Of a DNA stretch of 31,617 bases, positions 1 through 13,200 are shown one piece after another; within the stretch, counting starts at the first letter, position 1; each line of letters opens with the position of its first letter. The notes beneath the pieces were generated by a model. The model made no database searches. It was given only the letters and a program-made list of their open reading frames with translations, and was not told the DNA's origin. This stretch comes from Dunaliella salina (taxonomy: Eukaryota; Chlorophyta; Chlorophyceae; Chlamydomonadales; Dunaliellaceae): assembly GCA_002284615.2 (NCBI GenBank), contig MU069549.1:1-31617 (forward strand), given 5' to 3'. The translations under genes and the position numbers were made by a program.

Positions 1-556
1 TGCCCCAGATCCGGGAGCGGCAGGCCCTGTGGCACATCCATTCATTGTCACATTCATTTTGCGTTGTTGCCCTGTTCGCGCGACAGGCGCAGCGCTTCTT
101 GTCCCAGAACAGCAAGCTGCCCCAGATCCGGGAGCGGCAGACCCTGTGGCACATCCATTCATTGTCACATTCATTTTGCGTTGTTGCCCTGTTCGCGCAA
201 CAGGCGCAGCGCTTCTTGTCCCAGAACAGCGAGCTGTCCCACACCTGGGAGGGGCCATCCCTGAGTCACGGTCACTTTGCTTTGTCCTGTTTGTGCGACA
301 GGTGCAGCGCTTCTTGTCCCGGAACAGCGAGCTGTCCCACACCTGGGGGCGGCCATCTTAATGTCACTTTCAATTTGTATTTTTCTGTTTGTGCGACAGG
401 TGCAGCGTTTCTTGTCCCGGAACAGCGAGCTGTCCCACACCTGGGAGCGGCAATCCGTGAGTCACTTTCAATTTGTATTGTCCTGTTTGTGCGACAGGTG
501 CAGCGTTTCTTGTCCCAGAACAGCGAGCTGTCCCAGATCCGAGAGCGGCAGTGTTT
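1..556 (+). repeat. Tandem array of exon 1 units, about 98 bp
   Basis: Units start with the exon at 87, 204, 302, 400 and 498 (spacing 117, 98, 98, 98), with a partial unit before 33. Each holds the exon-like GTGCAGCG...CGGCAG core plus about 45 bp of intron ending in a gcgacag or gcaacag acceptor. Most units keep an open frame through VQRFLS.NSEL. Only the unit at 400 has a perfect gtgagt donor; other units carry ctgagt or lack GT. The array continues off the left edge. Confidence 0.9.
400..456 (+). CDS. TARBP1: TARBP1-like exon 1 of this window (one of several tandem copies)
   Basis: The acceptor is gtgcgacag at 391-399 and the donor gtgagt at 457. The product is VQRFLSRNSELSHTWERQS. Five near-identical copies of this exon-like unit exist at 87, 204, 302, 400 and 498; this one was chosen because it alone keeps a consensus gtgagt donor. 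The copy at 498 reads VQRFLSQNSELSQIRERQ and could instead be the used exon, but its donor is unclear. The position upstream of the NFQ..HHFF exon fits the helical region before the SpoU domain. Whether one or several copies are spliced in cannot be decided from sequence. Confidence 0.5.
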
Positions 557-3454
557 GTGTCACATCCAAGGCTTCAGCTTGGAGCACGAGACCTCCTTGG
601 CTGGTCAGTCGTGGGTTCTGTGTGGACGAGACTTTCTTGCTTTCTTTTTCAGGTGTCACTTGATCTGATGCAGGTGTCCTGTTTCAAATGTCATGGTGTT
701 CGTGCTGGCTTCCATGATGTCTGCTGCTGTGATGTGGATCTTGTATTGCTGGTGTGATATGGATCTTGTATTGCTGGTGCACACGGTCTTATTGTGCAGT
801 CTGTTGTGTGCTGGGGGGGGGGGGGCGCCCTCATTTTGTGCGTCCTGTGAATGGTTGCGGCACCAAACATGGCGCCGTTTGCACTTTGTGGATGGTTGCA
901 GCGCCACGAGATCTCTTGCACAATGAGTTTCATTGAGAGTCAGCTTATGCCTTAGTCAGCAATGTGTGACATGTTGACGTCATGGAGCCCATCCCCAGAG
1001 CTCAGTCCACTGTTGTGTGTGTTAAGCTGGAAAGAGTTTTGGTGTGTTGCGGCCAAGGGCCTGTGTAGGACATACCTGTACAGGCTTTTGGCACAGAGTA
1101 CGACTTATTTTTTTGCTTCACATATTAAATCATGTTGTTGAGAACTGGGTTACTGGATGCTAGCCCCTGCTCAGCCTCTGGAAGGATGGTGAGTGTGGTT
1201 TGTGCTTTGTGCTTTGTGCTTTGTCGCCTGCCTGTGACCCTAGCATTGAAGGCTAGGTTGCGGGATGTGAGCCCCAAGAAGCCCTTGCTCAGCCTCTGGA
1301 TGGTGAGTGTGGTTTTTGTGTGAGCTTGGTTTGGTTGCCGAGTGTAGTTTGCTGCCTCTGGACGGTGAGTGTGGTTTGTCACCTGCCTGAGTGTGGTTTG
1401 CCTCCTGCCTGAGTGTGGAGTGTGGTTTGCCGTCTGCCTGGGTGTAGTTTTCTGCCTGTTTGAGTGTGGTTTGCCGCCTGCCTGAGTGTGGTTTGCCGCC
1501 TGCCTGAGTATGGTTTTCTGCCTACTTCAGTGTGATTTGCCGCCTGCCTGAGCGTGCTTTGCCGCCTGCCTGAGTGTGCTTTGCCGCCTACCCGAGTGTG
1601 GTTTGCAGCTCGCCGGAGCATGGCTTGCCGCCTGCCTGGGTGTGGTTTGCTGTCTGCCTGAGTTTGGTTTGCCGCCTCTGGGTGGTGGGTGTGGTTTGTC
1701 GCTTGCCTGAGCGCAGTTTGCTGCTTGCCTGGTGATTTGCCACATCTGGATGGTGAGTATGGTTTGCCGCCTGCCTGGAAGTCCATAGAGGCCTTTCTTT
1801 TGGTCGAGCATTTGTATTTGCTTTAGTCAACACTTCAATGTCATCATGGTGCAACTGGACTGCCTTTGGCACAGGGCAAAGGATCTGTTTGTTTTACTTC
1901 ACATCTGTGTACTCGATTGTGTCATTGATAGAAGAGTCGCTGGATGAAAACCCCACAACTTTTTGCTCAGCCCTTGGATGACATGTCTGGTCGGCTGTCT
2001 GATTTGTTTTCTTGGCAAGTCATGGCACTCAAATTTCCTATGCATCATTAAAGCTGCTTTCTTGAATGCATTTTTGACACACTTGTGACGCACAAGGTCG
2101 GACTACCGTACAGAATTTATATCATTCCGCAAAAATATATTTCTTGGGCACTGCGGACAAATTTTAACTCGCTGAAAAATAATAATTTGAGGCGCTGCAG
2201 ATGTGTGCGGAGGAACAATTATTAATTATTTCATGAGATGAGTCGGTGGTGATAGATGGTGAGCAGCAGCAGCAGCAGCAGCGTCCGCCTCCCCCTCCTC
2301 GTGGGAACTTCCAGCTGAGCGTCCACCACTTCTTCAAGAGGAAGGAGCCGGAAGACCCAAGTCAAGGAGGAAAGGGCAAAGCAGCAGAAGCAGCAGCATA
2401 ATGCCACCATTCAGCAGCAGCACTGATAAGGAGGGGGATGGCTGCAGTGATGAAGAGTGCGAGGAGGGGGATGGCAGCTCTGAGGGTGGAGTGGGCTCAG
2501 ATGAGGACATGGGTCAGGGTCTAAGGCCTCGACTTTTAGGGTTAGGTTGGACACCAACTAAGGAGCTGAGTGAGAATGAAAGCTTGCTTCTATCAACATT
2601 GTCTCTTGGGCCTTAGGCCTTTTTGGCGCTGCGGAGACGTGCGAACATGAAAATAAGAACTCCGGTTAAGGATGCGGAAGTGATGCGGACATGAGAAACT
2701 AGAAAAGTCTGACAAGGGAGCGGAATGAGTACGATTCTGTGCGGTATGCGGATTTCCAAGCCTTCCTGAACATGCACTGATCATCATGCAGTGTCAAGAG
2801 GTGCTACTCCTCCTGCACTTCAGGTGTGCCACACTGCAATTTTGTGAATGAATGTTTCTTTTGTTTTCAGGGTTCTAGTTTTAAGCAAATTCTGTGTGAA
2901 TCGGTGATGGTATTGACCAAGCACATTGATCTCTGTCGCATGTTAGCAAGTGCTGCTCAACTTGCATCTCAGGTGCGTTTGGCATCGAGCAAGCGCATGT
3001 AGAAGTCCTGTTTGAAAGAGTTTGGCCCGAGACAGAGGGGCAAACTCTGGCACACATCCAGTGCTCTCCTTGCACTGCACAGGTGTGTTTGGCATCGACC
3101 AAGCGCGCATCTGGAGGCCCTGTTTGATGGAGAGCCCGACAAAAGGGGCAAACTTTGGCACACAGGCAGTGCTGTCTTTGCACATTGCAGGTGTGTTTGG
3201 CATCGACCAAGCGCATGTGGAGGCCTTGAGTGATGGTGAGACCGACACAAAGGGGCTCCTGTGGCATGTGCATGTGCGGGACCGCCTCCCCATGGACATC
3301 CTCTCACAGGTGGGGAACTCTTTGCATTGGTAAGGCAATCATAGAAGATTGAATCCCTGGTGCAATATGCCATGCAGATTGCTGCCCCTGATGCCGGATA
3401 AAAGCAGCATGTACACGCGCACACGCGCGCACGGACACACAGACACGCGCGCAC

Positions 3455-3534
<80 letters not shown>

Positions 3535-6500
3535 TGTGCATACACCCGTTGTTGCGATAAAAATGTCTTTTTACAATTGTATTGTGACACAGGTGTGTAG
3601 CAACATCGAATTACCAGCACACGTGTTTTTTGAAGGCCTGTCTGGTCCATAACAAAAGGTGGCCTACCACGTTTAATGGCACCTTCGGGGTTATGCTTGC
3701 TCTTTGGGTCGCTTCACACAGAGTACAAATGCAATACGGAGGGAACAACCACCAGATTTTTGCAAATAAAGTTTTAGCACCACTTGTGTAAAGTGTTGGC
3801 ATCTCTTGAGGCCCTAATCACCCTCAAAGGAGAGACCAATGTTATTCATCGTAAGCACTCCACCGTTGACTGAGCTTTGGGAGGGGGGCTTGTGAACAGG
3901 CTGCTCACATGAGCGCAAGGTGGACATCTAGATGGATGGCCCAAAATCACCTGATCCCTATTAGTTTGGCTGCTACTACTGCTTGTAGGAGTCCTTGCCC
4001 GCCTCTTGTTGGTGGCATCCACCATTTGAACCATCACTGACTGTTGGGCCTTTCCTAAGTGCGTACCAGCTGTTGCTGTATCCAGATTGGTTCGGCCCAG
4101 GCTTTGCTTGAGCTTGCAGCATCGACGCTTAGTGCCAGCACTGGGTGTTGTGCTCTTCCAAAGTGCATGCCTGCTGTTGCTGTGTCCAGATTGGTTTGGT
4201 TGCCCTGCTTGCTTTAAGCTGGCAGCTACCATGATGCTCAGTGCCAGCACTGCCTGTTTTGGGCCTTTCCTATACCGTATAGAATCCTGACCACTACACA
4301 CCCTTATTTTTTTTGAATTGAATAATTCCATTGCGCACCCCCCATTTTGCACCCAAATATTCCGAAGACCCCCAAAAATTTACCTAATTCACACCTCAAA
4401 ACCATTTTTTGTACATTACACAGAGCTTAAAAAAGATAAATTTTGCGTAATGGTCAACATGCTGTACGGTATCCATGCTGGCATATGCCTAGGGATCGGC
4501 ATACAGCGCTATATGGGCCAAACCTGTAGCGCTATATAGCGCTACATAGCGATACAGCGCTACATTGAATATAGCGCTAAACTAACCTATAAATTGGCAT
4601 ACAGCGCTATATCCCAAAAGAATGGAGCGGGATGTAACGCTATAGCACTATACTCTATACAGCGCTATATGCCAATGCCGATCCCTACATATGCCTCCGC
4701 AGACATTTACTTCCGCCCTTCCTATGTTTTGTGCTTACTGTGTCAGCGTATCAGCTTGTCGACCTGCACAATTATGTTTGCAGCTGCCCGGGGCGATGAA
4801 GGCCGTCAGCCGATCTGCCTGTGGGGGTGGTGGCAAGGCTGCGGCACCAAGTGGCGAAGACGAGGATTTTCCCGTTGATGGAGGAGAAGCTCATGGTGAG
4901 GCTGCACTCCGGAAATCGATTTTTGGGCCTGTTTACTGGAGGAGTTCTCTGTCATGGATGGATCCTGCTTTTGGTGCAAGGAGTTGTTTGTTGTCATTGT
5001 TTCCAATGTGGCAGAGGGAGTCAGCTGGCCTGTTTGCTTCACATGTTCCTCTGTAACATGGACCGCTGTAATGGATGGACCACTGTAATGGATGGATTGT
5101 TGGGCCTGTTTGCTTGGTATGTTTCTCTGTATGAATGAGTCAAGTGTGTGCCTCATGGAATGGAGGTTGTGTCACTTCATTTTTCCCGTGTAAATGCAAG
5201 CTTTCCTACACACTTCTGCAGGTGCGTCTGTGCGCGCACAGAAAGTAGGATTGTGCATGTCTGTGTGTGCGCATGCGCAGGGCCTTCCTTCCAGCAGTTC
5301 AGGCCCCAGATCAGCCAAGCCTTGCCCTCAGGTGCCCATCTGCCCTTGCTGCATGATGGGGTGAGCGATGGCCTGGAGCTGCTTGTGAAAGCGCGCGAGG
5401 TGAGTGCCCTTGCTGCTTAATGCCCCAAGGGCGAGGGCAAGAATAGTTTGTTTCAGGCATGGCTGTCACGTTGATGGCCTGGTGCTGCTGGTACAGGCAC
5501 AGGTGAGGTGAGTGCCTGCTGGTGCGAGGTGCTCAAGGTGGGTGCCTGCTGGTGTAAGGTGAGTGCGCAAGGTGCATGCCTGAGTGTGCCAGGTGAGTGC
5601 CTTTACTGCACAAAAAGTGCCTCAGTTACCCATGTACCCTTGCTGCAACAATGGGGTGAGCGATGGCCTGGCGCTGCTGGTGCAAGCGCACGCAAGGTGA
5701 GTGCCTGTGCTGCACAATGTGCTCTCAGCTGCCCATGTACCCTTGCAAGAGCCATGATTGATTTTGCTTCAAGGGGGTTAGAATGATGGCCCTGAAGTAC
5801 CCCTTTACCCTTGCTGCATGATGAAATGAGCCAGAGGCTGGAGCTGCTGGTGCAAGCGCGCAAGGCGAGGACTTTGTGCTGCACAATGTGCCCAGCAAAA
5901 GCCATGATTGGTTTTGCTTCATGGTGGTCAGAATGGTGGCCCGGAGTGGTTTTTGTGGACGTGCAAGGTGAGGGACGTTATTAATTGAGTACCTTCAAGG
6001 TACAAGCTGGTGGTGCCCATGTGCATGGATGATGGTACAAGCAAGACCTAGGTGTGAGCAAGAAGTCTGGTTACGGCATAGCATCAATTTTTCAAGTGTG
6101 CAGAAAGTAGCATGCAGGCTTGCTTGGGATATGTTTGCGCGGAGGCACCCATGTGCATGCATGGTGGTGCAAGAAAGGAGTTTGGCCATGGCGTAGCATC
6201 AATTCCCAAGGTCAGTGGAGGGTAATATACCAGGCTTGCTTGGGATATGTTTGTGTGGAGGCACCCATGGGCATGTTTGATGGTGCGATCAAGAAGGATG
6301 GTTACATTTGGAATGAGCAAGCACTGTGAGTGGAGCTTCTGTGTGTAAAGGTCCATCCATGAGTGGCCATGGGCATAAAAAAGCTTTGAGGCCATTGAAT
6401 TCAACGGAACTGAATTTAATTAAGCAATGAAATTCACAAACGGTGAAATTCTTGGAATTGCTTTAATATACCTCAAATGCAAGCTGGGCTTCCGGACTGC

Positions 6501-9500
6501 ACATCACTTCAACGCACAGGTTTCCCTGGAGCTCATGGATCATGCAGCGACCGATTCCAATCTTGACAAGGCGGATGATATGACAATGATCCCTGCCCCA
6601 GAGTGGCCCTTGCCACAGGGACAACCAAGTGCCCAATTATAGTCATAATGATACCCGATTATAATGATAATAACAAATAGTCCAATTACCTGAAAAGCCA
6701 CTAGATGCTTGACAATGCTTGCACTGCTTGTCACCCTTGGATGCTTGGTACCATTAAGGAACAGATTATCCAGATTTGCATGTCCGACCTGCATCTGAGA
6801 GGCTATGCCATTTGCTCTGCCAGTGCAAATCAGGGGTCACTTTTTGGCTGCTACCCTTGCAACATCTCAAATGCGTAATTCAATTATACAATCATATCAA
6901 CTATTGAATCACGAAAGCACGAAATGGAGGGGGGGGGGGGCAAAGTCTAAAAGTACGGGTGACTTGGTTGGTCGCGTGCTTTGCCATAAGAAGTGCGCAA
7001 GCAAGTTCTTTGTGGTTGCTTTTAGATGCATGCAAGCTTTGCGGACAGGAGCGTGTGTCTTGTGGGAAGGGGCAGGTTCCTTCAGTTGAAAGCCAGAGTT
7101 GTTGTTTCCAATTGATCCAGCCCATACTAATCCTGCGTTTCATTCGGTATTCCCCACATATTCTTTGAATGGTATTTTCCAATTAAAAATTGGGTACCTG
7201 GATGAAGTCATCCTTTATTTGATTCGTAAATAGTGTCCCTGTAAGCTTGTAATAATCACTATCATAATGATCATACAATCATGATAAAAATAATGACAAT
7301 GGTAAGCTGACTGCCCCAAATCGGCCCTTTCCGCAGAGGCAGCTTGATGATCGTCTGATGATGTCTCAAATTGGGACACAATCAGAGGCAACAGTAGTTT
7401 TCACGGATGAAAGTAGGCACTGCCATCCTTTGCTGCTCATGATATTCAAATGACGGCCAGTCCTTGGTGCTTGCCATCATTTGATTATCATAAGTAGCAA
7501 ATGATGGCCCCCATCACCAACTTATTGAAGGTAGCTGACAGGCCTACTTCTGTACGGGTGCCTCGCCCTTGGTTGAAAAATCCTGCTTTAGGTCAGGCAC
7601 CACAACCCTGTGTGATATCCTGCCTTTTGCCAGCCAGGCCACCTCTGCCAATTCTGAGCACATCATCTGAAAGCTAGTAAAAAAAGCATTTTTTCAGCGC
7701 TGAGCTGGTCCCTCTTGGTGAACCCTGCTGCGCGTTAGGCCTGCATGTTTGTGCATTCAACCAGCAAATATCATCAAAAGTAAATTGCCTCCCTCGCATG
7801 TGTTCCCACAAGCAAAACTTTGGCAGTTTTTAACTCCAGCAACTTTGCGGAGCCCAGCAGCTCCTCCCATGCGCCCATCTTCACAGCCCGCGGCGTCAGT
7901 GTTAACGACAACCCCAGGCATCGGCCAGGACAGACAGCGGGCGCGGAGGTGGCCTATCGGGGCCTGGCCAGACCTCCCAGTTTATGCGTACATGTCCGTG
8001 CAATGAAAATCCGACGAGCATCAGGGGTCCTCCCGACAACCCAAAATCACTTGCAATATTACCAGCAGGCTGCCCAAATACTCGCTGCTGCAGTTTGGGC
8101 CTGAGCAGGGTCCCTCAAAAAATGGCCATTCCCAGGGGTGACCAAGAAGTGCAGGCATGGCACAACTGATGCTCCTAAATTACTAAAATATGAATAGAGG
8201 AACATCTATTGCCTTTAAACATGCACTGGTCTGCCCAAATGAGAGAAATGCATGTTTTCGATGCACAAAGCTCCACCTGAGCCACATCCAGATGCCACCA
8301 ACATGCCATACAAGATCACTGACCTAAAGAAGCAACCCCCCCTACTCAGAAGTGGGTTTGAAAGTGTCCAGCAGTATATCACCCAAATTTGGCATAGGTT
8401 GTGGCACCTGATTTTAGGGCTAGTTTCTTCATAAGCCGTTCTCTTTCTGGATACGACTGTTTCCATTGCTTCGGGGTCATTTTTAGGCTTCAATTATCAT
8501 ATTGTATCACGTAAAGGCGCACAGTGACCATAATCGACGGCATTTTTCTCTTCCCATTAGAAGATGGGTCACCAGAAGTACTGTAAAGACCAAATGTGTA
8601 TTCGCACAGTGTACTTCTTTTTTTAGGTTGTCTATATTGATGACTTTCTTTCAGAGGTTACAAGCGCAAGATGCGGGACGGAGTTTCCTGTCACATGCTG
8701 CTATGGCGCGTGTGAGGTAGCGGATGGCTTTTTTTGTCGTTAAATTACCCATATATCACATCAAATCGCCACTTACAAGGGGTCTAGATGCCATCTTAAG
8801 AGCCAAGCGCGCCACGGCCTGGTTATCTTGGTACCTTGCCACCTGTGACCTGCGCGGCTTGTAGCGATGAGCACTGGCCCAGTGATGGGCAGTGTTGGGT
8901 GCTTGTCATCATGGTGTGCACGTTTCGTTTGGAACTTTATTGTGGCACACATACTTTTCTGTGGCCGCTAGCTGAGCCAGTCCTGACGGCTTTTTCACCT
9001 ATGAACAGACAAGGCTTTGTACAATCAATACTTCTGATGCTTGTGGCAAAGCCTTCTGGCCTCACAGATGGGTCATACGGTTGTGACCAGTGGGTCATCC
9101 GTGCGTGGCTCACATGGCCGGAGCTACCCCCTTGCACATGGGGCGCAGCGGTAATGGTCCGCAGCATTTCACTGAATCCTGAATCACGGCAGCCATGATC
9201 TTTGGCACTCCCCGCACTCTGCAATTGCAGCAGCCACTGTCTGTGGCAGTACCCTCATACTTTTTAAGCTCGTTACCTAATCCCATCCTTGGCTTTCCCT
9301 TCTGCTTTCAGGCACAGCAACCATGACCTGGGCATCCCCACAATCTTCAGCAACCACAATTTCTGGCATTTCTCTTGCTCTTCAGCCGATGCAGCAATAT
9401 TCTGCCAAAGGCAGTCTCTGGACACGTTCAATTCTTTTCAAGTGCGCCCACCCAACTCCTCATGAAAAATATCAGGGGTTGTGTTTTACCAAAGATAAAT

Positions 9501-10236
9501 GCAGCATCATCTTTTCACATGCTCAAACCTCTTCAGGTGCAGCAAGGGCTTGTGGTGGTGGCATCTTTGCTCGACAACGTGCCCAACCAAGCAGGTCTTT
9601 GTAGGTGAGTGAGCCCCAGAGCAATATGTCAGTAGGAGCATACTCTTAAATATTTGTGTCCAATTAAGCAGGTCTTCACATGTTTATGGTCTGCAAGAGA
9701 GGGAATAGGCAACGAGCATTAGGTGACCAGTATGAAATGGCTTGTAGGCAGTGGAATTATCACGCAAGATTGGTGATGTTGCTAGATTGCTGTCAGATCT
9801 CTAGTTTGGCAGTTGGTAGGTGAACCTGATATTCATGTAGATGTTGTGAAACCAGGTTGGTGAATGACATGCCACAGCAATGTGGCATAACAGAATCATG
9901 TTTTGTCTTATGCAACATACTGCAAACAGAACAAAGCAAGTAGGTGTTTCCTTGAAAGTCCTGTGAGTGATTGAGCTGGGATAGGAGGAATGTTTCATAT
10001 TAAGCGCCCAAGATTTTCTACATGATTGAATTAAATTTCCCATCAACTAAACCATGGGACCGTCAATTTTGCCTGACAGCATCAATAGAGCTGGCTCGCT
10101 TGTTTATTACTTAGAAAAAGAAGGGATTGACAGTGGCAAATGCGCTTTATTCATGAAGATTGAGCTGATTCAAATCAATTTGTCAATCTGAAATTATTGG
10201 AGGAGATAGATTGGGGGGAAACTTCCTGAATCCAGG

Positions 10237-10268
<32 letters not shown>

Positions 10269-13200
10269 NNNNNNNNNNNNNNNNNNNNNNNNNNNNNNNN
10301 NNNNNNNNNNNNNTGTGTGTGTGTGTTGGAGTGTTGAATTGTGGTGGAATTGCATCCAGTGCGCAAATTTTTGCAAAGGATGATTGGTGTGAACATGTTT
10401 GAAGTGCGTGGCACATTGTTGGTACCTACAAGCCCATATTTGATGAATGTGAGACGGCAAAAGCCCATCTGACCCGAGCCCAAGCAGACTCTGCACAAAC
10501 GCCTTCTGCGGCAAAAGTTCCCTGCAAGCATGTTTCTGCCCCTGTGCTTTGCTTAGTTAACTCGTCACACGGTTGCATGCTATCTCATGGGTGCATGCCA
10601 CATCATGGGTGCATGCCACCTTATGGGTGCGTGACATCTCATGAGTTTGTGCCACCTTATCAGTGTGTGATATATCTTGGAATTAAGCCATGAAGACTGT
10701 TTTTTTTATTGACCATGCATTGCAGGACGTGCGAGTCGTTGTCCGTGGAGGCTCTTGTGCTGCCTAACAGGGCTGTGGTGGCCACGAACGCGTTCAAGAA
10801 ACAGGTGGATTCATGTCAGGAGCAGAAGGTGGTGACAACAGCAACACCAGCTTAAATACTTGAAGCATGCTATGGACGCACTGTGCTGCCCAACGGCGGC
10901 AGTGGTGACCATGGATGCGATTGAGAAGAGCTGGTGCAAAGAAGAATTGAAGAATTGGTGCACCTGGGGTGCATTGAAGAACGAAGCAGCATGGATGCAT
11001 TTGAGAAGCAGCAGGGGAGCCTGTTTTGGTGAACGCATGTGCAATTTTTATACAAAGTATGTTTTGAACGTCACCTGTTGAGGTGATCCCGCGCACCACC
11101 TTGCAGTAAAGTATGTTTTGAACGTCACCTGTTGAGGTGATCGCACGCACCACCTTGAGGCAGAAAAGTATGTTTTGAACGTCACCCGTTGAGGTGATTG
11201 CGCGCACCACCTTGAGGCAGTAAAGTATGTTTTGAATGTCACCTGTTGAGGTGATCGCGCACACCACCTTGAGGCAGTAAAGTATGTTTTGAATGTCACC
11301 CGTTGAGGTCATCGCGCGCACCATCTTGAGGCAGTACAGTATGTCCTCAACATCATCTGTTGAGATGATCGTGCACGCAAACTTGAGGCAGTGAAGTATG
11401 TCCTGTATGTCACTGTTGAGGTGATCTCACGCGCAACCTTGAGGCGGTAAAGTATGTTTTGAACGTCACCTGTTGAGGTGATCGCGCGCACCACCTTGAG
11501 GCAGTGAAGTATGTTTTGAATGTCACCCGTTGAGGTCATCGCGCACACCACCTTGAGGCAGTGAAGTATGTTTTGCACGTCACCTGTTGAGGTGGCCGCA
11601 CGCGCAACCTTGAGGCAGTAAAGTATGTTATAAACGTCACCTAAGCTTGATTCCAAGACGCCCCTGAGGAGACTGGGGCGCCCACAGATTGCTTATGGTA
11701 AGTGCGGCGGACACAGCTGCATTAAAAAGGAAGACTCTGTGAAGGAGTGAGCTGGCGTGCCTGCAGCATGCAGCAAGGGTGGTAGCCATGAGGTTTGAGA
11801 GGAGCAGGTGTGGTGGACACAGCTGCACCAGAAGGGAAGGTGCAGCCAGGGAGCAAGATGGGGTGCCAGCAGCGCTTATGGTGGCCATGACGCGTAAGAG
11901 GAGCAGAGGAGTGATGGCCACTGCTGCGTTCGGAAGGGGCTTGCAGGAAGCTGGGCCTGTGTGCCAGGTGCTGCCCTCCCTTGTTGATGAATTGACATGC
12001 ATGCTCCTGTCATGCTTGAAATGCATCCTTGAAATGATGCTCCGCTCTGTGACACTCTGCTCTGTGGCGCTCTGGCGCTCTGAGGCGCTTTGCTCTGTGC
12101 TCCTGTTCGTGGCGCACTGTGGTGCTGTGGTGCTCTGTCTTGCAGTCGATGGTCATGTCAGGACACAGTCGCGTCAGTCATGATGATCTGTTGCGCTCTG
12201 TCATGCCCTCTGAGGCTCTGTGGCGCTTTACTCTTTCTTCCAGTCTGTGGCGTTATGTGGCGCTCTGTGGTGCTCTGCCATGTCTTTCAGGCTGTGATGC
12301 TATATGCCGCTCTGTGATGCTCGGCTCTGTGTTCCAGGCTGTGATGCTCTGTGGCGCTCTGCTCTGTATTGCAGTATGCATGTATCGCAGTATGTGATCA
12401 CGGTATGTATGTATGGTATCACAGTATGTATGTATGTATGTATGTATGTATGTATGTATGTATGTATGTATGTATGTATGTATCGCAGTATGTAAGTGGC
12501 AATCTGTTATGCGCTGTGATGCTCTGCGACACTCTGAGACGCTCTGCTCTGCCTTGCAGTATGTGTGTATGTATGTATGTATGTATGCATGCATGCATGT
12601 ATGTATGTATGTATGTATCGCAGTATGTATGATCACGTCATGGCAATCTATTATGCGCTGTGATGCTCTGCAACACTCTGAGACGCTCTGCTGTGCCTTG
12701 TAGTATATATGTATGTGTGTATATATGCATGTATGTATGTATGTATGTATATATGTATGTATGTATGTACGTATGCATGTATGTATGTATGTATGTATCG
12801 CAGTATGTATGATCACGTCATGGCAATCTATTATGCGCTGTGATGCTCTGCAACACTCTGAGACGCTCTGCTGTGCCTTGTAGTATATATGTATGTGTGT
12901 ATATATGCATGTATGTATGTATGTATGTATATATGTATGTATGTATGTACGTATGTATGTATGTATGTATGTATGTATCGCAGTATGTATGATCACGTCA
13001 TGGCAATCTATTATGCGCTGTGATGCTCTGCAACACTCTGAGACGCTCTGCTGTGCCTTGTAGTATATATGTATGTGTGTATATATGCATGTATGTATGT
13101 ATGTATGTATGTATGTATGTATGTATGTATGTATGTATGTATGTATGATCACGTCATGGCAATCTGTTATGCACTGTGATGCTCTGCAACACTCTGAGAC

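Noticed and set aside
1379..1872. Minus-strand ORFs with GGKPHSGRRQTTLRQA repeats
   Set aside because: They are shadows of the 21-bp minisatellite in intron 1.
2312..2341. PCNA-interacting PIP box (QLSVHHFF followed by KRK)
   Set aside because: It fits the pattern, but the same position aligns with a conserved TARBP1 segment (NWQRIQEHFF), so homology is the simpler explanation.
3304..3600. Long VCVC/HTHT frames on both strands
   Set aside because: They are translations of the (CA)n microsatellite.
10175..10531. Minus-strand frames across the N gap
   Set aside because: They are (TG)n microsatellite plus Ns read as X.
11048..11656. Minus-strand repetitive ORFs (ITSTGDVQNILYCLKVV)
   Set aside because: They arise from the 57-bp minisatellite (19 codons per unit). 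They have no domain or start context.
12400..13150. CRISPR-like array
   Set aside because: The regular 180-bp spacing comes from simple tandem duplication with no unique spacers, in a eukaryotic intron.
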